Shown: positions 16,474 to 25,645 of the stretch, piece by piece | How positions within the stretch are numbered: the stretch's first letter is position 1 | How the letters are laid out: the number at the start of each line of letters is the position of its first letter | Assembly (NCBI GenBank): GCA_964492485.1 | Contig: CAZBKM010000006.1 | Coordinates: 62,001-126,000 of the forward strand | From: UBA5336 sp964492485 | GTDB lineage: Bacteria > Pseudomonadota > Alphaproteobacteria > Caulobacterales > Hyphomonadaceae | Length of the DNA: 64,000 nt | Reading direction: 5' to 3' | Position numbers and translations under genes: made by a program | The notes under the pieces: generated by a model | Databases searched by the model: none | Told to the model about the DNA's origin: nothing | Seen by the model: the letters and a program-made list of their open reading frames with translations, nothing else

Positions 16474-18012
16474 CTACTCCTCGCTGTCGCGGACGATGTC
16501 GACGGTCACGAAATTCGTCACCTGCCCGTTGCGGACGGCCATCAGCAGCTTGTCGCGGCCCGAGGCACGTGCCGCCTCGATGGCCGTTTCCAGGTCGCTG
16601 ACCGAGGCGGTAGGCCGGCCGTTTGCCTCAAGGATGGCGAGGCCTTCCCGGAAGCCGGCCTCGTCCAGCGCGCCGCCCGGCTCGACATCCGTCACCAGCA
16701 GGCCGGGCTCGTCGGGATCAAGGCCCATGGCCTCCCGGGTCTCCGCGTCGAGGGGCGCATAGCGCGCGCCCAGCGGGCCGGTCTCGTCGCCGCCGTCCCG
16801 ATCAGACGGTCCGCTGCGATTGCCGCTGGAGGCGAAGGGATCGTCGGGACGCTCGCCCACGGTAACCTCGACGGTCTGACGCTTGCCATCGCGCAGGATG
16901 CCGAATTCGTTCTGCGAGCCGGCGATCAGATTGCCGACGGCCCGGGTGAGGCCCGTGGCATCGGACACTGACTGACCATTCACCGACAGGATGATGTCAC
17001 CCCGCTTCAGCCCCGCCTTCTCCGCCGGGCTGTCATCGGACACATCCGCGACGATGGCGCCCTCGGCCGCGTCGAGCCCCTGGGCCTCGGCCATGTCCTC
17101 GGTCAGGTCCTGGATGGTGACCCCCAGCCAGCCGCGCGACACCCGGCCCTTCTCGATAAGCGTTTCCGTCACGCGCTTCGCCAGCGAGGCGGGGATCGCG
17201 AAGCCGATGCCGACCGATCCTCCCGTGGGCGAGAAGATGGCGGTGTTCACCCCGACCACCTGCCCTTTCAGATCGAAGGTCGGCCCACCGGAATTGCCGC
17301 GATTGATCGGCGCGTCGATCTGCAGGAAGTCGGTGTAGGGATTGCCCGCCCCGAGCTGGCGACCGTCGGCGGACACGATGCCGGCCGTGGCGGTGCCGCC
17401 GAGGCCGAACGGGTTGCCCAGCGCGACGACCCAGTCGCCCCGCCGCAGATTGGCGTCGGCGGAAAATTCCACATAGGGGAAGGCCCCGTCGGCCTGCACC
17501 CGCAGGACGGCGAGGTCGGTCTGGGGGTCGGTGCCCACGAGTTCGGCGTCGAGCTCGCGCCCGTCATCCAGCGCAACCTCGATCTCGGTCGCGCCGTCGA
17601 TGACGTGGTTGTTGGTGACGATGTACCCGTCAGGCGAGATGAAGAAGCCGGACCCGAGCGAGCGCGACTCCCGGGTCATGGGCTCGTCCCCCTCTTCGCC
17701 CTCCTCGCCGCGGCGACGTTCCATGAAGTCCTCGAAGCCTGGCATGCCCCGGAACTGGTCCAGGAAGCGGTCCAGATCGCTCAGCCGGGAGACCTCGCGC
17801 TCCGCCACCACATTGACGCTGACCACTGCCGGGCTGACCTCGTCGATCAGATCGGCAAAGCTCATCGGGGCGCCGCGCGGCGCATCGACACTGATGGGCT
17901 TCGCGTCGGCCCCGGAGAGCACCGTCGGCCCGAAGGTGGCAGCGCCCATCAGGGCGGCCCCTGCAAGCGCTGCGGCGAGCACCTGGGCGGAAACACCGAT
18001 CCGTTTCGTCAT
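16474..18012 (-). CDS. Do-family (DegP/HtrA/MucD-like) periplasmic serine protease
   Basis: This 512-residue protein has an N-terminal signal or anchor helix (VLAAALAGAALMGAATFG), a trypsin-like protease domain and two PDZ domains. The triad is His136 (TNNHVID), Asp166 (TDLAVLR) and Ser241 (RGNSGGP). PDZ1 begins around GWLGVTIQDL and PDZ2 around LGARYAPL. Family members degrade or refold damaged envelope proteins. It is first in an apparent operon with a response regulator and histidine kinase, an arrangement common for envelope stress control in alphaproteobacteria. A TTAA-N7-TTAG sequence (18088-18102) upstream resembles a CtrA half-site pair but is a weak match. Confidence 0.93.
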   Translation of the reverse strand: MTKRIGVSAQVLAAALAGAALMGAATFGPTVLSGADAKPISVDAPRGAPMSFADLIDEVSPAVVSVNVVAEREVSRLSDLDRFLDQFRGMPGFEDFMERRRGEEGEEGDEPMTRESRSLGSGFFISPDGYIVTNNHVIDGATEIEVALDDGRELDAELVGTDPQTDLAVLRVQADGAFPYVEFSADANLRRGDWVVALGNPFGLGGTATAGIVSADGRQLGAGNPYTDFLQIDAPINRGNSGGPTFDLKGQVVGVNTAIFSPTGGSVGIGFAIPASLAKRVTETLIEKGRVSRGWLGVTIQDLTEDMAEAQGLDAAEGAIVADVSDDSPAEKAGLKRGDIILSVNGQSVSDATGLTRAVGNLIAGSQNEFGILRDGKRQTVEVTVGERPDDPFASSGNRSGPSDRDGGDETGPLGARYAPLDAETREAMGLDPDEPGLLVTDVEPGGALDEAGFREGLAILEANGRPTASVSDLETAIEAARASGRDKLLMAVRNGQVTNFVTVDIVRDSEE

Positions 18013-18102
18013 CTCGTCCTAAACTCCAATTCCTGCATGGCCTTACGCACAGATTGAGACCTAACGCGCACATGAGCGAGATGGGCATTAAAGTTCATTT
18101 AG

Positions 18103-19344
18103 CTAGGTATCGGTCTGTCGGGAGTCGGACATGCGGGTGCGCACGACCACCGTCTCATGCAAGGTCCGGTGGACTGGACAGCGGTCGGCGATCTCCAGAA
18201 GCCGGGTGCGCTGATCCTCATCGAGCTGTCCGTAGACTGCGATCTCCCGCTCGAAGATGTCGACCTTCCGGCCCTCCTCGCATTGGGCACAATCCTCTGC
18301 ATGGTCCTTCGCATGGGTGAGGCGCACCTCGACACGCTCCAGGGGCCAGTCCTTGCGGTCGGCATACATGCGGATCGTCATGGCGGTGCAGGCGCCGAGC
18401 CCGGCGCTGACAAGTTCATAGGGGTCCGGGCCATTGCCGCCCCCGCCGACCGAGCGTGGCTCATCGGCAAGCAGCCGCGTCGGGCCGACGGAAATGCCCG
18501 CCTCGAAGCGGCCCCGGCCGGTCTCCGCCACCGCAACCTCGCGCGGTGTTCCGTCCTGGCGGGCCACCGGCTCACCCGCATCCGGCCAGAGATAGCGCGA
18601 CGCCCAGCTCGCCACCGTATCGCCCACATACAGCGCGTCGCGCTCGCGGCTGAGAAGATGGTCGGCGCCGTCCAGGCTGATGAAGGATTTCGGATGCTTT
18701 GCCGCCAGAAACAGACCGGTGGCGTTGTCGATCCCGACGACCTGATCCAGCGGCGCGTGAAACACGGCAAGCGGCCGCTTCAGGCTGGCGGCGGCATCGC
18801 GCACCCTCGCCCCCTTCACATCGTCGACGAATTGCCGGCGGATCGTGAACGGCCGCCCGGCGAGGGAAACCTCCGCCTCGCCGCGGGTCTCGATCTCGTC
18901 GATCCGGTCGCAGAACTGGGCCAGCACATGATCGGCATCCGACGGCGCCCCCAGCGTGGCGACCGCCTTCACGTCGGGCAGTTCAGCCGCCGCCACCACG
19001 GCTGCCGCCCCGCCGAGCGAATGGCCGAGCAGCAGTTCGGGACCGCCATGGGTATCGGCCAGCCATCGCCCCGCGGCGACCAGATCCTGCACATTCGTGC
19101 TGAAATTGGTGTTGGCGAAATCGCCCTCCGACTGGCCGAGCCCCGTAAAGTCGAACCGCATGACGGCGATCCCGTGATCGGTCAGGCGCCGGGCGATCCT
19201 CTGGGCCGCGCGCAGGTCCTTCGAGCAGGAGAAGCAGTGCGCAAACAGCGCCCAGGCGCGTGGCGGAAAGGCCGTCCAGTCCAGCCGGGCAGCCAGGGCC
19301 TGGCCGTCGGCACCGGGAAATGTGATGCGGGTGGGCTTGTCCAT
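18103..19344 (-). CDS. Alpha/beta hydrolase-OsmC fusion protein
   Basis: A 413-residue two-domain protein. Residues 1-250 form an alpha/beta hydrolase with nucleophile elbow GHSLGG (Ser109) and likely Asp198 and His229. Residues 265-405 form an OsmC/Ohr-type domain with the two reactive cysteines Cys319 (GLGACTAMT) and Cys389 (DRCPVHRTL) of the peroxide-reducing fold. The fusion is a recurrent family in proteobacteria. OsmC domains reduce organic hydroperoxides; the hydrolase substrate is unknown. An extra CxxC (DCAQCEEG) sits between the OsmC cysteines. No membrane segment is seen. Confidence 0.9.
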   Translation of the reverse strand: MDKPTRITFPGADGQALAARLDWTAFPPRAWALFAHCFSCSKDLRAAQRIARRLTDHGIAVMRFDFTGLGQSEGDFANTNFSTNVQDLVAAGRWLADTHGGPELLLGHSLGGAAAVVAAAELPDVKAVATLGAPSDADHVLAQFCDRIDEIETRGEAEVSLAGRPFTIRRQFVDDVKGARVRDAAASLKRPLAVFHAPLDQVVGIDNATGLFLAAKHPKSFISLDGADHLLSRERDALYVGDTVASWASRYLWPDAGEPVARQDGTPREVAVAETGRGRFEAGISVGPTRLLADEPRSVGGGGNGPDPYELVSAGLGACTAMTIRMYADRKDWPLERVEVRLTHAKDHAEDCAQCEEGRKVDIFEREIAVYGQLDEDQRTRLLEIADRCPVHRTLHETVVVRTRMSDSRQTDT

Positions 19345-19502
19345 GAAGAGAGCTCCTCGTCTGGCAGCGTGTCCCGACAGGATAGGCGCATTGCCGCCGA
19401 ACCGAAATCACGGCTCTGTGTCCCAGCCGCGCGCTGAAGCCGCGCAGCCCACATAGCTGGCGCTACTCGCCAGAGCGAATGGGGACCGAAGTCCGATCGG
19501 AG

Positions 19503-19645
19503 CCTTTTCAGGCGAAGCAGCACCGGTTCGCGTCAAAAAAAACTCTCGAAAACAGGAACATAGCGCGTCTTACCTGACGATGATTGACTTGAAGATGCGC
19601 AAGTGTCCGTTTGCAACCGTGTCCGTTTGCTGCGAGCTTGCGTTA
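19503..19645 (+). repeat. Dispersed mosaic repeat R1+R2 with R3-like tail
   Basis: A decayed R1 (TTTTCAGGCGAAGCAGCACC then GGTTCGCGTC) is followed by R2 (GGAACATAGCGCGTCTTACC ... TTGACTTGAAGATGCGC) and an R3-like segment containing GTTTGCAACCG and TTGCG. It occupies the space downstream of ccmH. The rest of 19345-19502 shows only a 6-bp hairpin (CTGGCG/CGCCAG, 19457-19473) and no gene. Confidence 0.8.
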
Positions 19646-20125
19646 GCCTGCCGGGTCGTCCGCTTCGGGCGGGACCGAGGGGATACGCTCCCCCTGCCTG
19701 CGGCTGTGCGCGAATGCGACGCCCAAACCGAACCCCACGATCAGGAGGCCGAACGGCGCCATCCAGAGTAGCCAACCGGCCGGATCGTCGGCTTCGGGGC
19801 GGAACAGCACGAATTCGCCATAGCGTTGGGCGAACCAGCCGCGCACCTCCGCATCGCTGGCGCCCCCGGCAACGAGGCTGCGGACCCGCTCGCGCATGGT
19901 GACCGCGATCTCGGATGCGGACTGGGAGATCGGTTCGTTCTCGCAGGCCACACAGCGGATCTCCCGGGTCAGGCGCGCCACGCGGGCTTCTTCCGCCTCC
20001 GTCAGGGTGATGCGGTCCGGCGTCTCTTCGTCCGGCCCGGCCAGGGTCGCCGGCTCTGCCGGTTGGGCCTGCACGGCACCGTTTGCCGACAGGGCGAGCG
20101 CCAGAGACGCCAGCACGGCCCTCAT
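19643..20125 (-). CDS. ccmH: Cytochrome c-type biogenesis protein CcmH
   Basis: This 160-residue apocytochrome thiol-handling subunit of the System I heme lyase has a signal peptide (residues 1-21), the redox motif RCVACEN (Cys58, Cys61) inside the conserved VARLTREIRCVACENEPISQS segment, and one membrane helix (about 117-138). It acts at the periplasmic face, keeping CxxCH cysteines of apocytochrome c reduced for heme attachment by CcmF. It overlaps the ccmF stop by 4 nt. The C-terminal tail repeats PEADDPAG, also found before the membrane helix, as a small internal duplication. Confidence 0.93.
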   Translation of the reverse strand: MRAVLASLALALSANGAVQAQPAEPATLAGPDEETPDRITLTEAEEARVARLTREIRCVACENEPISQSASEIAVTMRERVRSLVAGGASDAEVRGWFAQRYGEFVLFRPEADDPAGWLLWMAPFGLLIVGFGLGVAFAHSRRQGERIPSVPPEADDPAG

Positions 20126-22074
20126 GCCGGCGCCTCCGCGGGGGGTATCGGGGCGCCCGCAACCGGTCTGCCCTCGCCCGCCTCCGCCGTGCGCCGTCTG
20201 CGTCCCGGCCAGACGGCCAGTCCCGCTGCCAGCGCCATCAGGATCACACCCAGGAAGACCAGGTCGATCATCGGGTTGTAATAGGCACGGAACGTCCAGC
20301 GGATCTCGCCGTCCACGACCCGGCGGTCGCCCAGCGCCGTATACAGGTCACCCAGCCCGGTCTTGTGGATCGCGGTTTCCGTCGTCGGCATCTGGGCAGC
20401 CGGATAGAAGCGCTTCTCAGGGCGCAGAACCGCGCGCGCCTCACCCCTGGTGGCGATGAGGGTCGCGCGATCGGCATACCAGTTCGGCCCCTCAACCGAG
20501 CGCACGGTGTCAAGCTCCAGGGTCCAGTCGGCGACCTGGGCCTGCTCGCCTATGGCGAGATCAAGCGTGGTCTCGTAGCGCGCCGAGGTCTCGACGACGG
20601 CGCCGATCACGAACAGGCCCAGCCCGGCATGGGCCAGCGTCATTGCCCAGGTCCGCAGGCTCTGGCGCCCGATGCGCCGCCAGGTCACGGCACGGCGCTT
20701 GAGCTCCCAGGCCGCGCCCCCAACCAGCCAGACACCCAGCGCCAGGCCGAACGCGGCCCCGAACGGAATGTCCAGCGGCCCGACCCCGAGCAGCGCGAAG
20801 ACGCCCACCAGTCCGGCAAAGGCAAGCAGCCACCGGCCCAGCCCGGCGGTCGCCGCCCGCCCCCAGCTCCAGGCCTGCACCAGGGGCAGCGCCACGAGGA
20901 TCAGCGCCATGATCGGGGTGAAGGTCAGATTGAAGTAAGGCTCGCCAACGCTCATCTGCTCGCCGAAGCCTTCCGCGATCAGGGGAAACAGCGTGCCCAG
21001 CAGCACCGTCGCCGTCGCCACGGTCAGGACGATGTTGTTGGCCGCCAGCGCCCCTTCGCGGCTGACGACCGTCCAGGGTGGCCCCGCTTTCAGCGTCGGC
21101 GCCCGCCAGGCGAACAGCGCCAGCGCCAGACCCCCATAGATGAGCAGGCCGATCAGCAGAAGCAGCCCCCTGAGCGGATCGACGGCAAAGGCATGGACCG
21201 AGGTCAGGATGCCCGACCGTACGAGGAACGCACCGAGTATCGACATGCAGAAGGCCAGCACCGCGAGCAGCGCGGTCCAGCCCGCGAAACTGCCCCGCTT
21301 TTCCGTAACCAGCAGCGAATGCATAAGCGCCGCGCCGATCAGCCAGGGCATGAGGCTGGCATTCTCCACCGGGTCCCAGAACCACCAGCCGCCCCAGCCG
21401 AGTTCGTAATAGGCCCAGATCGACCCCAGCAGGATACCTGCGGTCAGCGGCGCGAACGCGGCCAACGCCCAGGGCCGGACCGTGGCCGCCCAGTGCCGGT
21501 CGATACGTCCTTCGATGAGCCCCGCAGCGGCCAGCGCAAAGACGAAGGAATAGCCGACATAGCCGAGATAGAGCATCGGCGGATGCAGCGCGAGGGCCGG
21601 ATCCTGCAAGAGAGGGTTGAGGCTGGCGCCCTGCAGGGGCGGCGTCTCGAGGCGCAGGAACGGGCTGGACGCGAACAGCAGATAGGCCAGCGTCCCGAAG
21701 GACAGCAGGCCCTGAACCCCGATGGCACGGGCCTCGAACCGGGCCCGGCCGGTGTTCAGGAACCGCGCCGCCGCCGCCCCGAAGCCCAGCGTCACAAGGC
21801 ACCAGAGCGCCATGGAGCCTTCATGGTTGCCCCAGGTTCCCGCGACCTTGTAGAGCATCGGCTTCAGGGTGTGGGAATGATCGGCGACCAGCGCGACGGA
21901 GAAATCCGACCGTACGAACGCCGTGACCAGGGTCGCGAAGGCCACGCCCATGGCCAGAAACGCCGCAATGGCCAGTTGCCCCGCCAGCGCGCGCCGTCCC
22001 ATCAGGCCCGCCCCGCCCTGCACCAGCGCCAGGGCGAAGGCGAGGAAGGCCGCAAAATGTCCCAGTTCGGTCAT
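20122..22074 (-). CDS. ccmF: Heme lyase CcmF (cytochrome c maturation)
   Basis: This 650-residue polytopic membrane protein ligates heme to apocytochrome c. The diagnostic heme-handling WWD domain GWGGWWFWDPVENASLMPW is present, with about 14-15 hydrophobic helices and a large periplasmic loop near the C-terminus (EKRFYPAAQMPTTETAI). It overlaps ccmE (4 nt) upstream and ccmH (4 nt) downstream. The gene order ccmE-ccmF-ccmH lacks ccmG/dsbE, which in many proteobacteria sits between ccmF and ccmH; that thioredoxin and ccmABCD must lie elsewhere. Confidence 0.95.
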   Translation of the reverse strand: MTELGHFAAFLAFALALVQGGAGLMGRRALAGQLAIAAFLAMGVAFATLVTAFVRSDFSVALVADHSHTLKPMLYKVAGTWGNHEGSMALWCLVTLGFGAAAARFLNTGRARFEARAIGVQGLLSFGTLAYLLFASSPFLRLETPPLQGASLNPLLQDPALALHPPMLYLGYVGYSFVFALAAAGLIEGRIDRHWAATVRPWALAAFAPLTAGILLGSIWAYYELGWGGWWFWDPVENASLMPWLIGAALMHSLLVTEKRGSFAGWTALLAVLAFCMSILGAFLVRSGILTSVHAFAVDPLRGLLLLIGLLIYGGLALALFAWRAPTLKAGPPWTVVSREGALAANNIVLTVATATVLLGTLFPLIAEGFGEQMSVGEPYFNLTFTPIMALILVALPLVQAWSWGRAATAGLGRWLLAFAGLVGVFALLGVGPLDIPFGAAFGLALGVWLVGGAAWELKRRAVTWRRIGRQSLRTWAMTLAHAGLGLFVIGAVVETSARYETTLDLAIGEQAQVADWTLELDTVRSVEGPNWYADRATLIATRGEARAVLRPEKRFYPAAQMPTTETAIHKTGLGDLYTALGDRRVVDGEIRWTFRAYYNPMIDLVFLGVILMALAAGLAVWPGRRRRTAEAGEGRPVAGAPIPPAEAPA

Positions 22075-22502
22075 GAGGCCGCCTGCGGGTCGATATGCTT
22101 CAGTTCCCTTGGAACGTAGGTCTCATCATGCTTGGCCAATAGCTGGCTGGCCTGGAAGACGCCTTCATCGGTAAACTGTCCCGTGGCGACCACACCGGAG
22201 CCCTCGCGGAACAGGTCTGGCGTCACCCCGGTGTAATGGACGGCGACGCTATGGGGGCTGTCGTCGATGACGGTAAAGCGGATCAGCGCATCGGCGCCAT
22301 AGGTCAGCGAGCCCGGCGCGACGAAACCGCCCACCTTGGCCCGCTTGCCGGGCGGTGGCCCCCCCGTCTCCGCAATCCGGGCGGGGGTGTAGAACAGATC
22401 GGCGGTCTGGCGCATGGCGACCGCCACCAGTCCGGCGGCAGACAGGACCAGCACGGCGGCAATCGCAACGGTCCACAGGCGTCGGGTACGGGCTCTCATC
22501 AT
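22071..22502 (-). CDS. ccmE: Heme chaperone CcmE
   Basis: This 143-residue periplasmic heme chaperone with one N-terminal membrane anchor covalently binds heme delivered by CcmABCD and passes it to CcmF. The heme-binding LLAKHDETYVP motif gives His125 and Tyr129, matching the family's HxxxY. The OB-fold strands (KVGGFVAPGSL, GVVATGQF, VFQASQLLAKH) are recognisable. Its stop overlaps the ccmF start (ATGA). Confidence 0.95.
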   Translation of the reverse strand: MMRARTRRLWTVAIAAVLVLSAAGLVAVAMRQTADLFYTPARIAETGGPPPGKRAKVGGFVAPGSLTYGADALIRFTVIDDSPHSVAVHYTGVTPDLFREGSGVVATGQFTDEGVFQASQLLAKHDETYVPRELKHIDPQAAS

Positions 22503-22526
22503 TCCTGTATAGGAAACCTCACACGG

Positions 22527-23159
22527 CTAGGGAATGCGGCGGGTTGTGCCGGCGTCGGCATCCGGCATGCGCTCCGGGTCCGCCTCGGTCGCCGCCTCGA
22601 TCCAGGCCGACAGCATGGCCGCACGCGGACTGTCGACCGGCACGGTCGCCGCCACCCGGTCCCACATCGCCCGCGCCGCGGCACGCTCGTCGGCCTGCCA
22701 GAGGCTGAGCCCGACCATGAAGCCGGCCCTCAGATCCTCCGGCGCGCTGTCATAGGCCTCGCGGTAGATGCGGCGGGCCTCGGGGCCGACCTCGCCGCCG
22801 GACAGTCGCACATAGCTGTCGGCGAGCGCCATCAGCGCCGGCGTGAACCCGCCATCGCGCCGCAGGGCCGACTGGAACGCCCTCAGGGCTTCCTCGTCGC
22901 GGCCCTGGGACGCCAGCAGCCGGCCGATGAAGTAATGCGGTTCGGGATCCTCGGGCCGGGTGCGGGTCAGCCGTTCCAGACGGGTGAGCGTCTCGGCCGG
23001 TGTGAGCTCGTCGGGTGCCTTCTCGGCAATGCGCGCCTCGCGCTCGGCGAAGGGCAGGTCGGACCGCCCCGGCGAGCCCATGTGGAGGTAGCCCGCCCCT
23101 GCGATCACGACCGCCAGTGCCCAGGGCGCGGCGCGGCTCAGCCAACCAGCCCCCATCAT
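22527..23159 (-). CDS. CcmI-like TPR protein of cytochrome c maturation
   Basis: A 210-residue protein with one N-terminal membrane helix (about residues 8-26) and a periplasmic helical region containing TPR-like repeats (PEPHYFIGRLLASQGRDEEALRAFQSALRRDGGFTPALMALADSYVRL). Position directly upstream of ccmE and architecture match the C-terminal half of CcmI, which binds the C-terminal helix of apocytochrome c. It is shorter than two-membrane-helix CcmI proteins. The start overlaps the histidine kinase stop by 4 nt, linking sensor and maturation genes in one transcript. Confidence 0.78.
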   Translation of the reverse strand: MMGAGWLSRAAPWALAVVIAGAGYLHMGSPGRSDLPFAEREARIAEKAPDELTPAETLTRLERLTRTRPEDPEPHYFIGRLLASQGRDEEALRAFQSALRRDGGFTPALMALADSYVRLSGGEVGPEARRIYREAYDSAPEDLRAGFMVGLSLWQADERAAARAMWDRVAATVPVDSPRAAMLSAWIEAATEADPERMPDADAGTTRRIP

Positions 23160-24547
23160 GCCGCCGGAAGCTCCAGCGTGGCGCGAAGCCCCCCCAGCGG
23201 AGACTTGGACAGCGAGACCTCGCCGGAATAGAGCTCGGCCAGCTCCTTCACAATGGACAGGCCCAGACCTGAGCCGGGGGCCGTCTCGTCCAGGCGCACG
23301 CCTCGGCTGAGCGCGACGTGGCGGGCGTCCGGCGCAAGCCCGGGTCCGTCATCGTCCACATGAATCCGCAGCCGCCCCTCGGGGCGGCGCGTCACGGTAA
23401 GCTCGACGCGGCGGTCGGCCCATTTGCAGGCGTTTTCCATGAGGTTTCCCAACATCTCTTCCAGATCCTGCTGCTCGCCGCGGAAGATGTCACGGGGGCT
23501 GCTTGTCGCAACGACCGTGATGGCTCGCGCCTCGAACAGCCGCTCCAGCAACCGCGCCAGCCCCTCGACGACGGTCTTGACCTCGGTACGGGCGCCGAGG
23601 GTCTGGGCCCGCGCCGCCGCCTGGGCGCGCTTGAGATAGTGGTCGACATTGGTCCGCATCTGCTCGGTCTGGCGACGGACCACCCGGTCGAGCTCGCTGT
23701 CGCCCACGGCCTCGTTGCGCAGGACGGCAAGCGGGGTCTTCAGGGCGTGCGCCAGATTTCCGACATGGGTCCGCGCCCGGTCCACCACGGCGCGGTTGTG
23801 GTCCAGAAGCTTGTTCAGTTCCTCCGTCAGCGGTCGCACCTCGGCAGGATAGGTGCTGTCGAGATGGGTGCGCCGGCCCTCGCGCACGTCACTCACATGC
23901 TCGCGCACGCGCGACAGCGGCGCCAGAACCAGCCGGACCTGCACCGCCATGGCGATAAGGACACCGCCGGCCAGCGCGATCATCGCTCCAAGCAGCAGGA
24001 ACAGGAAACGCCGCGCGCCCTCGTCCGGCTTCTCCCGGTCGGCGGCCGCCAGAAGCACCGCGCGCGATCCCGTCTCGCCCAGAACGATCGCGCGGGCCCC
24101 CACGCGCAGACGCTCGGCATCCGGCCCCTCGGCGTCGCCGAACACCGTGGTGCCCGGCATTGCCAGGGCGGCTTCGCGCAGACGGTCCGGCAATGGCACA
24201 TCCCCGTCCCACAGGCTCGTGGAGCGCAGGTCCCGGCGGGGCCTCCCATCGGCGTCGACCGAAAGGATCGCCCAGTAACGCCCGGTCAGAGGCGTCTCGT
24301 AGCGGGGATCGGCCGGCAGTTCGCTGTCGCGGGCGGTAAGGTCACCCTCCGGCGTCTGGTCAACGGCACGGGAGAGGGCCACCAGCGAGGCATCCAGCTC
24401 TTCCTCCAGGAGCTGGATGGTCTGCGCGCGGTACAGCGCAGACAGCGCGAAGGCACCGCCGAGCAGCACCACGAGACACCAGAGACCGGCGGCGATCAGA
24501 AGGCGCCGCGCCAGCGACCGCTCGGTCAGGAATGTTCGCGCCGCCAT
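23156..24547 (-). CDS. Sensor histidine kinase (PhoQ/FeuQ-like)
   Basis: A 463-residue kinase with two membrane helices (about residues 14-36 and 181-203), a periplasmic sensor domain between them, HAMP, the H-box GNLAHALKTPLAVLRNEA (His267), and an ATPase domain with NLMENACKWA, DDDGPGL and GSGLGLSIV. The AHALKTPL H-box is the type seen in PhoQ/FeuQ kinases. The preceding response regulator is 9 nt away, and the stop overlaps the ccmI-like start. The signal sensed is unknown; family relatives respond to divalent cations or osmotic and envelope cues. Confidence 0.9.
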   Translation of the reverse strand: MAARTFLTERSLARRLLIAAGLWCLVVLLGGAFALSALYRAQTIQLLEEELDASLVALSRAVDQTPEGDLTARDSELPADPRYETPLTGRYWAILSVDADGRPRRDLRSTSLWDGDVPLPDRLREAALAMPGTTVFGDAEGPDAERLRVGARAIVLGETGSRAVLLAAADREKPDEGARRFLFLLLGAMIALAGGVLIAMAVQVRLVLAPLSRVREHVSDVREGRRTHLDSTYPAEVRPLTEELNKLLDHNRAVVDRARTHVGNLAHALKTPLAVLRNEAVGDSELDRVVRRQTEQMRTNVDHYLKRAQAAARAQTLGARTEVKTVVEGLARLLERLFEARAITVVATSSPRDIFRGEQQDLEEMLGNLMENACKWADRRVELTVTRRPEGRLRIHVDDDGPGLAPDARHVALSRGVRLDETAPGSGLGLSIVKELAELYSGEVSLSKSPLGGLRATLELPAA

Positions 24548-24556
24548 GCCCGGCGA

Positions 24557-25240
24557 TCACCCGGCCGCAGCCTCTTCGCCGTCGGGCACCACGAGGCGAT
24601 AACCCAGACCGCGCTCGGTCTCGATCCGCTCCGCGCCGATCTTCTTTCGCAAGCGTCCGATAAAGACCTCGATCGTGTTGCTGTCGCGGTCGAAATCCTG
24701 GTCGTAGATATGTTCGACCAGCTCGGTCCGGGGCACGACGCGGCCGCGATGGTGCATCAGATAGTGGAGCACCCGGTATTCGTGCGCCGTCAGCTTCACC
24801 GGCTCTCCATGAACGCTGGCGCGCGCCGCCCGGGTGTCCACCCGCAGGGCGCCAGCCTCAAGTGCGGGGGCGGAATGTCCGGCGGCCCGTCGCAACAGGG
24901 CCCTCAGCCGCGCCAGAAGTTCCTCGGTGTAGAACGGCTTCGTCAGATAGTCGTCGGCACCGGCGTCGAAGCCCGCCACCTTCTCGCTCCAGCGGTCGCG
25001 CGCGGTCAGGATCAGGACCGGGAAGTCCCGCCCGTCGGCCCGCCAGCGTTCCAGCACGGTCACGCCATCCAGCTCGGGCAGCCCAAGGTCGAGGACGACG
25101 GCGTCGTAAGGCTCCGTGTCGCCAAGGAAGTGGCCTTCCTCGCCGTCGGGTGCGGTATCGACGGCGTAACCCGCGTGGGTCAGGGCCGTGGCCAACTGCC
25201 GTCGAAGGTCGGGGTCGTCTTCCACAACGAGAAGCCGCAT
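24557..25240 (-). CDS. OmpR-family response regulator (PhoP/FeuP-like)
   Basis: This 227-residue regulator has a receiver (EDD pocket, phosphoacceptor Asp51 in VVLDLGLPELDG, Lys in YLTKPFYTEEL) and a winged-helix effector domain (LTAHEYRVLHYLMHHRGRVVPRTELVEHIYDQDFDRDSNTIEVFIGRLRKKI). I chose ATG 25240 (MRLLVVEDDP), the family's usual start, over an ATG 15 nt upstream. It stands between the PepSY gene (4-nt gap) and its cognate kinase. Its position suggests it autoregulates the operon. Confidence 0.93.
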   Translation of the reverse strand: MRLLVVEDDPDLRRQLATALTHAGYAVDTAPDGEEGHFLGDTEPYDAVVLDLGLPELDGVTVLERWRADGRDFPVLILTARDRWSEKVAGFDAGADDYLTKPFYTEELLARLRALLRRAAGHSAPALEAGALRVDTRAARASVHGEPVKLTAHEYRVLHYLMHHRGRVVPRTELVEHIYDQDFDRDSNTIEVFIGRLRKKIGAERIETERGLGYRLVVPDGEEAAAG

Positions 25241-25244
25241 GGTC

Positions 25245-25592
25245 CTATCCTCCACTCGCCGACAGGATCCGGCCCGAACGCGCGTCCACGCGGAACTGCA
25301 TGCGCCGTCCAGCCCCCGTCATCCAGGAAATCCTGTACTCCGATCCCCGCCCTGTCGAGAACAGGTCTGCGTCGAGCTGGTAGCCGCCATAGCGGTCGCG
25401 CAGCTTGGCAAACACGTCGCGAAGGGGCACGACCTCGCCGCTCTTGACCGCGTCGCGGGCCTGGTCCGGCGAGAACGAGCTGCCGAGCTCCGGTGCGGCG
25501 GAGGCCGGCAACGGGGCGCCCACGGGTCCAAGCGCCAGGGCGAGGACGCAGGCCAGGACAAGAGCAAGGAGGCGTGGGGCGATCCGGATCAT
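25245..25592 (-). CDS. Periplasmic PepSY-domain protein
   Basis: A 115-residue protein with a signal peptide (LLALVLACVLALALGPVGAP) followed by a single PepSY domain: FSPDQARDAVKSGEVVPLRDVFAKLRDRYGG, then a strand pair ending FRVDARSGRIL. PepSY proteins beside PhoP/PhoQ-like genes are thought to modulate envelope processes or the kinase; the exact role is unknown. Start ATG 25592 places the signal peptide at the N-terminus. It leads the PepSY-regulator-kinase-ccm gene series. Confidence 0.8.
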   Translation of the reverse strand: MIRIAPRLLALVLACVLALALGPVGAPLPASAAPELGSSFSPDQARDAVKSGEVVPLRDVFAKLRDRYGGYQLDADLFSTGRGSEYRISWMTGAGRRMQFRVDARSGRILSASGG

Positions 25593-25645
25593 GGTCAAGA
25601 GTTCTGGGCCCGATGGACTGAACGGCCTGTGAATGGGCTGCAACC

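Noticed and set aside
18088..18102. CtrA binding site upstream of the Do-type protease
   Set aside because: TTAA-N7-TTAG is one mismatch from the simple consensus. A single weak match is expected by chance, so it is not listed as a feature.
20083..22119. Plus-strand open frame of about 678 codons opposite ccmF
   Set aside because: Antisense to an unmistakable ccmF. Composition is Arg/Gln/Pro-rich with no domain, as expected of shadow frames in GC-rich DNA.
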